Source of the DNA: Symbiodinium natans | Taxonomy: Eukaryota > Sar > Dinophyceae > Suessiales > Symbiodiniaceae | Reading direction: 5' to 3' | Length of the DNA: 64,000 nucleotides | NCBI GenBank assembly: GCA_905221605.1 | Contig: CAJNDS010000148.1 | Coordinates: forward strand, 103,507-167,506 | Shown here: in pieces, positions 13,501-24,983 of the stretch | How the letters are laid out: every line of letters starts with the position of its first letter | How positions within the stretch are numbered: the stretch's first letter is position 1 | Position numbers and translations under genes: made by a program | The notes under the pieces: model-generated | What the model saw: the letters and a program-made list of their open reading frames with translations, nothing else | What the model was told of the DNA's origin: nothing | Databases searched by the model: none

Positions 13501-16500
13501 CAACCATAAAACCCGAAACCCAAAGAAGCAGACCCCTTTTTCTCACGCCCCTCTTTCGGCAACTAAACGGGAAATCCGGTACCCAGGCACAGACAGAGAG
13601 AACCAGAAGGGATCCCAGCCGAGCCAAAAACCGACGCCCAAACCCTAAACCCCAGAACCCAAACCAAAAGCCTCTGCCCTATAAACCCTAAACCCTAAAC
13701 CCTAAACCCTGAACCCTAAACCGTCAACTGAAAAAAACTGAGCCCTAAGCTCCAAATCCAAAACCCTCGACGCCCTCGACGCCAACAAAAAGAGCACCAT
13801 TCAGATCACCCGCCTGCCCCTTGGGTTTAGGGTTTAGGGTTTAGGGTTTATAGGGTGTATGTCAGCACATCCCACTGTTGGAAAGTATCCGACCACTTCA
13901 ACACCTCCCCATCTTGAATTCAAGCCTAAACCCTGACCCTTAACCATTTTCGGGTTTTGGGGTTTGCCCCCGCCCCCCCGCCCCCCTGTCCCCGGATCAA
14001 GAATCAGGAAGTTATGGGGTTCGGGGCGTCTAGGCGTTATAGACTTACAGGAGTTCTAAAGAGCTTCGGGTTGTACAGAGTATGTAGACTTATAATATTA
14101 AACCCTAAACCCTAAACCCTAAAACCCTAGCCTTAAACCCTAAACCTCTTTACCATATAACCCTAAATGTTAAACACCAATTGGAGAATTTGATCAATTT
14201 CTCTTTTTTCACTTGTTTCTACCCCCCCATTGTTCAGCATGGATTGGAGAATTTGATCCATTTCGACCCTGAAATTTTGACCTCTCTAACCCTCCATGGT
14301 TCAGCACAAATAAGAAATTAATAAACTTTCTATTTTCGTAATGTTATGGGATTCTTTGGGCGGGTGGGTTTTGTTCCGTTGCCTGCACACTGCTGGCCTA
14401 GTAAATGCTCGAACTTGAGATGCTGAACCCTAAAACCCTAAAACTCGCACAGGGCGGGGGCTTATGAAACGGCACTTTGCAAGACCGAGCCAAGCAGCAA
14501 GCCGGTTTTCTTCTCATCCGTAAAGAGGAGGTTTTCCTTGACCCCAAACCCTAAACCCTAAACCCTAAACCCTAAACCCCGAACCCCGAAGCCCTATACC
14601 ATGTAGACCCTAAGCCCCTGAGCCCCCGACCGGTGGTTGGAACGACTTGGAGCTTCAGGGTACCTAGTAACCCATGATAGGTGCAGGTATAGCCCCACGT
14701 ATAAGCCCCTCAAGTACCCTAACAGGGTTATCATTGGGACACTAAGTACAGTTATGATTGGGGTACTGGGTACAGTTATGAGTGGGCTACTGAGTTCCAT
14801 GAAAACTCCAAGTAGGCGTAGGAAAGAGCCCGCAGCAGCTCCGGACGCCCCGAAACCCGAAACCCGAAACCCGAAACCCTAAACCCTAAACCTTAAACCC
14901 TAACTCTAAACCCTAAACCCCAAGCACTTCACCCAGCTGCGGGCTTGACGTCGCGATGTACCACTCCGCACTTGTGGATGTGGGCCAAAGCTCGGGCGGC
15001 ATCCTTGCTTGCGGAGTTGTGCGGCCCTAACCCTAAACCCTAAACCCTAAACCCTAAACCCCAAACCCTAAACCCTAAACCCTAATAACCCCAAACCCGA
15101 GTCCCTAAACCCTGGGCCTAGCAACCCCCGAAACTCTACGGCCCTGAGCCCTTGAACGCTCATGAAACCCCAAAGAGCCCTCGGAACGAGGCCCTTTAAG
15201 TAGGGCCGTAGGTGCCGGCGAGGAGCACGGCTTTCAGAGATGGGTTTAGGGTTTAGGGTTTAGGGTTTAGGGTTTCGGGTTTAGGGTTTAGGGTTTAGGG
15301 TTTGGGGTTTGGGGTTTAGGGTTTAGGGTTTAGGGTTTCGGGTTTAGGGTTTAGGGTTTAGGGTCGGGGTTTAGGGTTTAGGGTTCAGGGTTCAGGGGGA
15401 AGGCACCCCATAGGTCCCTGTGCAAGCGGGGCACTGACATGAGCTTTGAAAAAAAATTATCATCGGATGTCAGGACAAACTCGGACGCGTCCATAATGGA
15501 GCAGTCGCAAATCCTGGGACTTGCTTGGAGACTGGCTTGGGATATCAGAGGGTTTAGGGGGTTGGGTGTTTAGGGTTTAGGGTTTAGGGTTAGGGTTTAG
15601 GGTTTAGGGTTTAGGGTTTAGGGTTTAGGGTTTAGGGTTTAGGGTTTAGGGTTTAGGGTTTAGGGTTTAGGATTCAGACTCGTACCCCTAAGGTTGCACC
15701 CCTAAAGGCTTTCCTGAATACACTCCGAGGATGGCCCTTCTACTACACTAGGGTTTAGGGTTTAGGGTTTAGGGTTTAGGTTTTAGGGGGTTCCCCAAAC
15801 CCAAGGGTACCACCTCGGTAGTCCAAGGTAGTCCCTTGAGGAAGCCTGGCTCAGAACTTCGTTCAAACCTCACCCCTGTGGCTTCCCCAACACGCCCATG
15901 CAAGACAAACTCGACACAAAGCATGAGAGCCCAAGCCCTAAACCCTAAACCCTAAACCCTAAACCCTAAAGGACTTTGGGAGTTAGGGCTTTCATCAGTT
16001 AACCTTTACGCCCACACCTGCATTCTAGAATTCGTTTAAGGGCCCTCCCCCCCCCAAACAAAATCTGTCCCGAAAAGGCCATGTCAATTTTAGTCACTGC
16101 TTGTGATGTATTGCGGGTTCCTTAAAGTAATCCTGAAATGTAAAGAGGCGGAGGGGTGCAGGTGGCATATGCGCCCTTACTTATAAACTCCTCTGCAAGG
16201 ACACCTTCTACCCCCCAACCAACCTAGGTTGAGGGTTTAGGGTTCAGGGTTCCACGACATGATGCGGCCCAGCTGCTTAGGAGTACCCAAGCAGGAGCCA
16301 CTATGCACCCCAAGCATGAAACCCCCTAAGCCCTAGCGCAACCTTAACCCGAAGAAGGCACGAGGACCGACGCCGAAAGCCTAAACCCTGGCCCTAAAGA
16401 GATTAATGGGACCCCTTTTGGCCTTGTATAAACACTCTGAGAAATATTCTTCCATGCGATCAGTGTAGGGTTTAAGAGGGCTCAGGGTTTAGAGCTTAAG

Positions 16501-19500
16501 GTACAGGGCTTAGTAAACCCAAGAAGAACACCATGGTAAATCTCTAACATCCCAAGGGCCTTCCCAGGACCTCGAACCCAGAACCCTAAACAGCCTCCCG
16601 AGCCCCACATACTTAATCCCGAAACCGGCTCATCACTTCAGGGTCTGAACTACACACCCTAAAGAAGTATCTAGCAACCCTGCCTGAAACCCTAAACCCT
16701 AAACCCTAGACCCTAAACCCTAAACCCTAAACCCTAAACCGTAAACCCTAAACCCTAAACCCTAAACCCTAAGCCTTAAACCCTAAACCCTAAACCCTAA
16801 ACCCTAAACCCTAAACCCTAAACCCTAAACCCTAAACCCCAGCCGGGGCGCTCCATGACAAAATAGAAACGCTTCGATGCTAAGTCCGCAAAGCTCTCCA
16901 GAAGTTCCACGACATTCGCGTGCCCTCGGGTTAGGGTTTAGGGTTTAGGGTTTAGGGTTTAGGGTTTAGGGTTTAGGGTTTAGGGTTTAGGGTTTAGGGT
17001 TTAGGGTTTAGGGTTTAGGGTTTAGGGTTAGGGTTTAGGTTTAGGGTGTAGGGTGTAGGGTGTAGGGTTTAGGGTTTAGGGTTTAGGGTTTAGGGTTTAG
17101 GGTTTAGGGTTTAGGGTTTAGGGTTTAGGGTTTAGGGTTTAGGGGTTAGGGGTTAGGGGTTAGGGGTTAGGGTTTAGGCTTTCCACAAGCAGTGTTTCTG
17201 AGTCCTGCATACAGCAGGAGAAGCTACAGTGTATAGTGGTTTCGCACAGCACGGAATCCCTGTGCTAAACCCTCAAATCAAGGCCTCATGCGCCAGAGAC
17301 TCAGTGATTCAGCCCTAAACCCTAACCCTAAACCCTAAACCCCTAACCCCTGAGCCCTAAGCCCTACGTAAGCCCTAAGCCCCCTAAGCCCCCTAAGCCC
17401 CCTAAGCCCCCTAAGCCCCCTAAGCCCCCTAAGCCCCCTAAGCCCCCTAAGCCCCCTAAGCCCCCTAAGCCCCCTAAACCCTACACTATGCGCCGCTGCG
17501 TCCTGGGGCCATCCCAGCAAGGCCTCATCCTGCCCTTCAGCCCTTCATGTTTCGCCAAAAAGGGCACTAGGGGTAAGGGCACTAGGGGTGCTTAGGGCTG
17601 AGGGAGGTTTAGGGTTTAGGGTTTGGGGTTTAGGGTTTGGGGTTTGGGGTTTGGGGTTTGGGGTTTGGGGTTTGGGGTTGGGGTTTGGGGATTGGGGTTT
17701 GGGGTTTGGTGTTTGGGGTTTGGGGTTTGGGGTTTGGGGTTTGGGGTTTGGGGTTTGGGGTTTGGGGTTTGGGGTTTGGGGTTTGGGGTTTGGTGTTTGG
17801 GGTTTGGGGTTTGGGGTTTGGGGTTTGGGGTTTGGGGCTTGGGGTTTGGGGTTTGGGGTTTGGGGCTTACCCCCAACCCCCCCCCCCCTAAGAGAGTTGG
17901 CCCAAGGCTCGACCAACACGAAACATCATGTGCTCTTCCACCCTGGCTTCAGCAAGTCGCTTCTCATCCAGATTGCCCGGGTACTGACCTGGGAGTTTAG
18001 GGTTTAGGGTTCAGGGTTCAGGGTTTAGGGTTTCGTGTCCCAAGCCCAAGTCAATATCATGCCGAATCTACCATGAGTGTGGTTGGGTTGGGCCTTGGCT
18101 TCAGTAATCTACACTTTCCTGGAAACAAGATGACTTAGCTCAGACTTAGGTTTAGGGTTTTATGCTGAAGGTTTCGCATCTCGTGCTTAACATGGATCCC
18201 TTGGCGTCAGGACATGGGGCATCGAAAGCAACAACCAAACACAAAAACTAGGGCTGAGGGCCCCATTTGGGGGTTTACGAAAGTACGGGACCCCTAAACT
18301 AAGGCCCCTAAATACTAGGATTCCCTTTATAATAAGGACCGCAGTAAGGTACCCCCAAATGTCGGAAACCCAGCGGTTGGGATTTCCTCCGCCTTGCAAG
18401 GCGTTCACAGGGGGAGGATCCGATACTCCCCCCTGGTTCTGAGTCGGGAATGAGGGAATTAGAGGGTACCTCATACCCTCATTCCCGACTCCCACAGGGT
18501 CCATGTACCCATATAGTATATACTTGGGCCTTAAAGGGGTTCCTATACAGTAGCTTTAGGGCCCAAATATGTACTATATGGGTACATGGACCCTTAGGGG
18601 ACTAAGAACCAGCCAGTCACTAGGGGTGTCCCTCTTGAGGCGTCGATGAAGAAGGGGTCGCATCTCTGCAGGGCGTAGGCGCGCAGGCCCACGCAGAGGG
18701 TCTCGAACCCTAAGCCCTAAACCCAAAACCCTAAACCCGAAACCCTAAACCCTAAACCCTAAACCCTAAACCCTCACCCTTAACCCTAAACCCCAAACCC
18801 CTAGGGTTTGGGGGTTTACACTTGGGGCTTCTGGATGAGCTGCTGCTAGCTTGGAAACTCTAGACGACCTTCCGCATGATGGGAGCCGTGGGTCTGCATG
18901 TGATGTACACTGCGTTCTCTTCTTCGGGTTTCGGGTTTCGGGTTTGGGGTTTGGGGTCTGGGGTCCGGGGTTTAGGGTTTAGGGTTCTCAAACTTTAAAC
19001 CGGGCAGTTTGAGCAGGCCGAGCCATTGCAGCAATCCGACCTCCAAGCAGAGCACCAAAATCCCGAACTTCCCACAGAGCCCTTGGTTCTTGGTAGGGAG
19101 GGTTTAGGGTTTTGGGTTGAGGGTTTAGGGTTTAGGGTTCAGGGTTCAGTGGTATAGATAGCCCCCTAGTTCCCTCATAACGTACTACGAACCAGGGGGG
19201 AAAGAGCAGGAACATGGACAAGGCGCCATCATCCTGCAGTAGCTCGACTACCTGGGACGCTGATTCTTGGGGATTCCAAGGTGCCGTGTAAGAGGGATCC
19301 GATTTAGGGTTTAGGGTTTAGGGTTTAGGGTTTAGGGTTTAGGGTTTAGGGTTTAGGGTTTAGGGCTCAGGCACCGGTAGGGATTGGGCCAGAATTTCGC
19401 GAGCAAGCCCCAATCGGGGGGGGATGAGATGCCTGAACCCTAAACCCTAAACTCTAAACCCTAAACCCTAAACCCTAAACCCTAAACCCTAAACCCTAAC

Positions 19501-21319
19501 CCTGAAAACCTCAACCCTAAACCTCCTAAACCCTCAACACTACATATCCCTGCGAATCGGCGGCGCGCGTGACCCCTGAAGCCCTCGCAGGGACTGTTGG
19601 TGGGCTCCCGAAAAATTGCTTAAGGTTTAGGGTTTAGGGTTTAGGGTTTAGGGTTTAGGGTTTAAGGTTTAGGGTTTAGGGCTTAGGGTTCAGCAGCTCA
19701 TGTACTAGCTTTCAATAGTCAAGCTTTTCTTCGTGTGATGGAGAAGTACCCACTCACCCAGAGAATCCCATAACATTAAGATTACATACGCTTCTCATTC
19801 AGCTGCACCTTAAACCCTAAGCCTTAAGCCAACTAAATATTTGTAAAATCTGAGGATGAAACCTTGAACCCCGAAACCCAAACCTCAATAAACACTAATT
19901 GTTGAAAAGCTGAAATCCCAAAACTTGTGGGGAAGGAGGGCGGGGAGAGGAGGGAAGGGAAGGGCTCCCGTCAAAATTCATTCCGTCCGACCTTCCTCCG
20001 TTGACCGTCTCCTCTTCGTGGCCACTTTCGTCAGAAATCGATCCGATAGAACCCCTTCCGCGCGCTTAGCCAAAACCCTGCACCCTAAACTCTAGAAGCC
20101 CCAAACCCTGATGGTCAAGCTGAGACACCTTGACGGCCCTCGCCTGCCAGGGCCCGCGGTTCACTCGCAAATCATAGGCCAAAGAAAGCCCCTACTTCTG
20201 AGGGCGGCGCAGAACCAGACTAAACCAATCCTGGTGCAAGCTCTACTGGCTCACAGGCTTAGGGCAGCGAGAAGCTTATGTTCCCAAATTCACCACATCC
20301 AAAGAAAGCCCCTCAGGCCGAACATGTATACTTGGAGGTTCATGGGTACTTATATCCCCAGGGTGCAGGGTTTGGGGTTTAGGGTTAGGGCTTATAACTT
20401 ATAAGTCTGCTTATAACCTACACAGGGTTTGATCTTTCAAGGGTGCTGACACCGCTGTCTTTACTTATGTTGGGTTTTACCGACATTCATGATGGGTCGT
20501 TGGACTTCCTTGCCCACAGCTGAACTCTCTACACCCGGCCCTAGATCTGACGGGGGCGTAACACAGTGGCTGGAAAAAATAATTTGGGAATTGCTTTCTT
20601 TGGGAGGGATGAATTTCAGAATTTGGCTCCTGTCCCGGAAACAACTTCTCTATATATGATTAGGAAGACCGAATGATGGCGGAAAAGCCTGCAACTGCCT
20701 CTGCATACCACTCTCTGAACTAGGGTCATTGCAGCAGGAGGTAGGCTACTCTTAGGATTACTGCGGGAGACGGCCTCCGGGTTAACCGGACAGTGATCGC
20801 CGCCCTTCTCTCTTAGTAGGGAAGGACGGAGCTAGGTACCCCAGTTATTCCATGAAGGCTACATATAGGGGGATGTAGAGTGCCTACTCTTTCCCGCATT
20901 GCCTACTAAGAACCACTAGGTCCTCGTGCAGGGCAGAACTACAGAGTGGTCTTGGTGTGCTCTTGGCGCTTGGAAAGCTCTGGACGGGGTTTTATGCTGG
21001 TTGGGAACTACCCTAAACCCTACAACCCTGAACTCTGAACATTCCTAAGCCCAAATCCCTTTAAGCCTGTGAACCGATAAACCCTTACCCCTAACCCTAA
21101 ACCCTAAACTCCACACCCTAAACCCTAAACCCTAAACCCTAAACCCTAACCCCACACCCTAAACCCTAAACTCTAAACCCTAAACCCCAAACCCCAAACC
21201 CTAAACCCTTTTCTAAGCCCTAAGCACCCTTCAAACTGGAAAAGCAAGCCCTCGAAGCACTGGCTCAGCGGCCTCGCCCTTCGCGATGGAAACGGCCTTG
21301 CAGACCTTGCCAAAGCTGC
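10590..21319 (-). CDS. Protein kinase, catalytic domain spread over mini-exons (incomplete)
   Basis: Eukaryotic Ser/Thr-type protein kinase. Exons in order: about 21,270-21,319 (SFGKVCKAVSIAKGE, glycine-rich loop), 18,645-18,701 (TLCVGLRAYALQRCDPFFI, assignment uncertain), 17,920-17,983 (YPGNLDEKRLAEARVEEHMM, helix C region), 16,854-16,924 (HANVVELLESFADLASKRFY, subdomains IV-V), 14,941-15,003 (AARALAHIHKCGVVHRDVKP, subdomain VIB with catalytic Asp), 12,469-12,520 (LCDFGLAAVAPKGE, DFG), 11,336-11,382 (RYGTLPFMSPEMASA, activation segment and APE-like SPE), 10,590-10,628 (FRACRGTDMWSFG, subdomain IX). Phases agree where adjacent exons are both resolved (17.9/16.9 kb, 12.5/11.4/10.6 kb). Not located: the exon with the subdomain II Lys, the hinge, the segment after HRDVKP, subdomains X-XI and both ends. 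Donors are GC, GA and one GT. Specific kinase family and role cannot be assigned. Confidence 0.82.
11147..11232. mobile_element. Foldback element, family D
   Basis: GAGGGTCCATGTGCCCATAT / ACATATAGGTACATGGACCC arms around GTATATACTTGG...CCAAGTATATAC. A second copy is at 18,494-18,600. Confidence 0.85.
13301..13440. mobile_element. Element, family E (GTTACATGGTCCCTT type)
   Basis: Shares GTTACATGGTCCCTTNATAT, CCCATACTTCAGAACCCTTT and AGGGACCATAT-like blocks with copies at 7,743-7,895, 5,795-5,915 (partial) and 26,944-27,020 (right half). Ends are roughly inverted (ACATGGTCCCTTAATATGGGCC / GGACCACATGACGGGCCC). Confidence 0.6.
15555..15672 (+). repeat. TTTAGGG array
   Basis: About 16 units in the kinase intron between the 14.97 and 16.9 kb exons; further arrays at 15,243-15,395 and 15,750-15,790. 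Confidence 0.96.
16683..16840 (-). repeat. CCCTAAA array left of kinase exon 16,854-16,924
   Basis: About 22 heptamers with a few variants (CCCTAGA, CCGTAAA). It ends 14 nt from the exon's donor; the opposite orientation starts right at the exon's other side. Confidence 0.98.
16930..17180 (+). repeat. TTTAGGG array right of kinase exon 16,854-16,924
   Basis: About 35 units with GGGTGTAG and GGGGTTA variants at 17,040-17,065 and 17,143-17,178. It starts within 6 nt of the exon's 3' splice site (the intron ends ...CCCTAACCCGAG in the transcript). Confidence 0.98.
17366..17480 (-). repeat. CCCCCTAAG 9-mer array
   Basis: About 11 copies of CCCCCTAAG, a 9-nt derivative of the heptamer, homogeneous over 100 nt. 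Confidence 0.95.
17608..17868 (+). repeat. TTTGGGG variant array
   Basis: About 36 units of TTTGGGG with single TTTGGTG and TTGGGGA variants. Here a point variant of the telomeric heptamer has been amplified as a block. Long NPKPQT/VWGLGF frames are translation artefacts. Confidence 0.97.
18494..18600. mobile_element. Foldback element, family D, second copy
   Basis: AGGGTCCATGTACCCATATA on the left and its near-perfect complement ending at 18,597 on the right, with a GCCTTAAAGGGG...CTTTAGGGCCC inner pair. Confidence 0.85.
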
Positions 21320-22074
21320 CTTCCAGGGACATGTCTAGGGTTTGGGGTTTGGGGTTTGGGGTTTAGGGTTTCGGGTTTAGGGTTTGGGGTTTCGGGTTTA
21401 GGGTTTAGGGCTTGAGGGAAAGCAGCTTCTGAGTTTGATCTTCAACATTGGACTATGGCGTTCAGGTGGCCCAGCACTCCCCAAAAAGTGGGGGACCAAA
21501 ACAACCACAAATGGCCCGCCGGACAATCGCAACCGTGAATACCCTAAACCCTCAACAGCCCTCTGAGTGTACTTATGAGGTATGATCGCTGATGCTTCCA
21601 GCACAGGCCCGAAACCCCTAAACCCTAAACACTAAACCCTAAACCCTAAACCCTAAAAGTACCTTGGAAGCAACCAGTCGAACAAAAGCCCATGAAGACG
21701 GCAATTGTAGCTTTCTAGGGTTGAGGGCTTAGGGTTCAGGGATGAGGGACGTTGAGGGTTTTTTAGGTTTAGACTTGGGGTTCAATCTATGGGTTTGGTT
21801 GTAGGGCTTAGGGTTTTGGATTGCGGTTGAGGGCTCAATTCAGGGTTTGGGGCTCAGGCTTGTGGGCTTCGGTTGTAGGAATTAATCGAGCGTTCATGGC
21901 TTAGGGCTTTGGATTTGGGGTCTAGAGTTGATTGTCAGGGCTTTATTGAGGGTTCTGTTTTGGCTTAGTTGGGGCACCTAGGATTTGTTTTTTTAATTGG
22001 GGGCCTCAGACCGCAGAGTTCGGGGTTCAGGGCTTAAGGGTTGATTGTTGGGCTGCTTAGGGTTTTTCCACCAC

Positions 22075-22219
22075 TACTTGGGGGTTCATGATACTTATTC
22101 ACCAATTATAACTGTACTTATAAGCCCACTATAGCCCCTTATAAGTGCCCTAATATGGTGATAAGTACAGCTATAAGTACAGTTCTAATTGGTTCAGAAG
22201 TACCATGAACCTCCAAGTA
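22075..22219. mobile_element. Foldback element, family A, full copy
   Basis: Ends TACTTGGGGGTTCATG (22,075-22,090) and CATGAACCTCCAAGTA (22,204-22,219) are inverted. The interior has a second inverted pair (AATTATAACTGTACTTATA / TATAAGTACAGTTCTAATT). Confidence 0.8.
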
Positions 22220-22421
22220 GACCCCGCACCCTAAAGCCTAAACCCTAAACCCTAAACCCATCATGAACCCCTAGATAGCTCGCGCCTTTGCCCAGGAGCT
22301 CTGGCATCAGTCGGTACGATAGCCTGACCCAAGTTCTCATCATGTCTGCCCAAAAACACGTCCGAAAGGAGCCATTGCAGCCGCAAGTATAAATAAATAT
22401 ATATATATATACATATGTATG

Positions 22422-22455
<34 letters not shown>

Positions 22456-22745
22456 TCTGTAGAGGGTCGCTTCTCTACATTATTGTCCCTTTTGGGGGTT
22501 ACGAATATAAGGCGGCCCCAAATATTTCGGGTACCCACACAGGACCATAGTTTTGAGAACTGACCCTGCAGATATACATAAATATACATATATATGTATG
22601 TATGCAGAATTAACATATGTGCGTAGATGTACATACTGCAATTGTCTATGCATGTTCTTGAAATCTGACGGTAGGTACATGGTCCTTTCCGAGACCGGCT
22701 AGCCCCAAACCCGAAACCCTAAACCCCGAAAGAAACATGACCGGC

Positions 22746-22786
22746 CATCAGGGTGCTGTAGTCCTGAGCCCCATCTTGAGGGGCTC
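22746..22786 (-). CDS. Candidate mini-exon upstream of the kinase glycine loop
   Basis: After an AG at 22,788-22,787 the minus strand reads APQDGAQDYSTLM, ending at a GC donor. Its size, AG|G start and GC donor match the exons around it, but the protein is not recognisable and the phase to a neighbour is not established. Confidence 0.25.
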
Positions 22787-23006
22787 CTGTGCGTGCGTAG
22801 GGTGAATCTTCAGGAGCGTCAAGGCCCACATCCTAGATACCCGAAAACCGAAACTCAGACCCTCAACCCTAAACCCTAAATCGGCCTGAAGTTCTGACGA
22901 TCATCTTCCGAACGAGTTCTGCCCTGCGCATTTGCTGCAGAAAATGGTTGGGTGGCGGGCGGGGGGGGGGTTTAGGGTTTAGGGTTTAGGGTTTAGGGTT
23001 TAGGGT

Positions 23007-23038
<32 letters not shown>

Positions 23039-23995
23039 GGTTTAGGGTTTATAAGGTTTAGGGTTTATAAGGTTTAGGGTTTAGGGTTATAAGGTTTAGG
23101 GTTTAGGGTTTAGGGTATAGGGTATAGGGTTTAGGGTTTAGGGTTTAGGGTTTAGGGTTTGGAGAGTTTAGGGCTTGGAGGGTTCAAGGTTTTGGGGTTT
23201 AGGGCGCTCCAAAAATCCACTTCCTGGTTCTGAATAGGGAGCCAGTCAGGCACACTTCAGTACTCCCTTGAACGAGTGGGCTTCTGTTGGGGGGGGGGAT
23301 ATATGGTATCGACTTCCCAAAACTCCCACAGCATTAAGAACTACTAAGGTGAGGGGTGGGTTTAGGGTTTAGGGTTTAGGGTTTAGGGTTTAGGGTTTAG
23401 GGTTTAGGGTTTACGGTTTAGGGTTTAGGGTTTAGGGTTTAGGGTTTAGGAGTTGGCACATTCGAAGCAAACGGTTGCCGCAAACAGCTGGCTACAACAC
23501 CTTGGCGAAATCAACTGTGGCAAGAAGTTCGAGTTACGTGATGATCCATCAGCCTCGAAGGCTTGTGCGTTCCTTGGGGACGAAATACTTGAGGACGAAA
23601 TATGAACCCTAAAAGGATTTATGGTTCATATACCTTATTAATAGGAAATTATAGTAGTGTAGGGTACATGACGCAAATTTCAGGGTTCATTTGGTGCCCA
23701 AGGTTCCCTCACTTTTGACCACCGAGGACTATCGGGGTACAGACGGGGCATGTAACCGGATCTCGAAGAAATACCTCCGCTATTCTCATGTAAGCGCTTA
23801 CAAACCGAAACCAGAGCGCACAACACTCAGTGAAAAGATATCAGAAGGGTTTAATAAGGGGCCGTTCCACAGAATTGTCCCTTTGTGGGCAATAAAAGAC
23901 AAAGGGCCCTATTGCAAAACAGAAAAACAGAACAAAGATCCATAAACCCATAACTTCTAAACCCGAAAACTTGACCCCTAAACCCTCAAAAACCG

Positions 23996-24096
23996 TAAAC
24001 CCTAAACCCTAAACCCTAAACCCTAAACCCTAAACCCTAAGCCCTAAACCCTAAACCCTAAACCCTAAACCCTAAACCCTAAACCCTAAACCCTAT
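23996..24096 (-). repeat. CCCTAAA array
   Basis: About 14 units left of an unresolved island at 24,100-24,200, with TTTAGGG variants on its right. Confidence 0.96.
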
Positions 24097-24261
24097 CTTC
24101 CCGAACTGCACGCCGTCCTTTCTCTCGCAAAAACTCTCTTCGCGGGCGATCCTGCGTCGTTCAACACCTCCCCGGGCCCCTATCGAGCCACGAGCTGCGA
24201 AAGGTTGAGTTTAGGGGTTTCGGGTTTAGGGTTTAGGGTTTATAGGGTTTAGGGTCTAGGG

Positions 24262-24360
24262 TTGGAGGGTTGGAGGGTTGGAGGGTTGGAGGGTTGGAGG
24301 GTTGGAGGGTTGGAGGGTTGAAGGGTTTGAGGTTTTGAGGGTTTGAGGGTTGGAGGGTTT
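24262..24360 (+). repeat. GGTTGGAG 8-mer array
   Basis: Seven GGTTGGAG units grading into GGTTTGAG variants, next to TTTAGGG repeats. Confidence 0.94.
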
Positions 24361-24778
24361 GAGGGTTTAGGGCTTAGGGCTACCAAGATTTAGGGTTTAG
24401 GGTTGTTTAGAAGCCCTGTAGACCCTCAACCCTTGGTAGCGGTTTGGGGAAGGCAGAGGGCAGGATGAGTTCTGGATAAGCCACCAACAGCCACACCCAA
24501 CCCTTCGTCCATACAGCCCCTTGCTAGAGTCTAAGAAACATTCACCATACCCCAAACCCGTACCCCTTAACCTGTATGAAAGGACGATATAAGGGAGTCT
24601 AAGGGAGGACTTTACCACACCCCATAATTTCTGTTAAGGGGTCTGCCCGAGGGGTATGTTGAATATTTCTTAGATGTTTCGGGTTTAGAGTTCAGGGTTT
24701 CAGGCGCTCTCAGCTGGCGGTGGGTTTAGGGACCTGGGGCGATGGAACGCTTCACCCTGAACCTTAAAGCCTAAGCCC

Positions 24779-24880
24779 CTAAACCCTAAACCCTAAACCC
24801 TAAACCCTAAACCCTAAACCCTAAACCCTAAACCCTAAACCCTAAACCCTAAACCCTAAACCCTAAACCCTAAACCCTAG
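24779..24880 (-). repeat. CCCTAAA array
   Basis: About 14 units left of the mini-exon at 24,984-25,019. Confidence 0.96.
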
Positions 24881-24983
24881 TCTGAAGTAAAGGGCTGGGG
24901 GAAATTTCAGGCCCTGGCAAATGGGGGGCCCTTTCCCTTCCTTCGCCTCTACCGCACGCTCAGTCGCCGTAGCGAACTCACGC

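Noticed and set aside
17335-17520. GLRGLRGLR repeat protein
   Set aside because: Translation of the CCCCCTAAG array; no start context or conserved neighbour.
17545-18007. Open frames of 84-139 codons made of NPKPQT or VWGLGF repeats on both strands
   Set aside because: Translation of the TTTGGGG array, open in several frames at once because the 7-nt unit lacks stops. The same applies at 6,196-6,436, 58,045-58,251 and 59,133-59,375.
20111-20404. 97-codon plus-strand frame (MVKLRHLDGPRLPG...)
   Set aside because: It runs into a family A element end and a heptamer array, has no recognisable domain, and lies opposite to the strand of the kinase gene.
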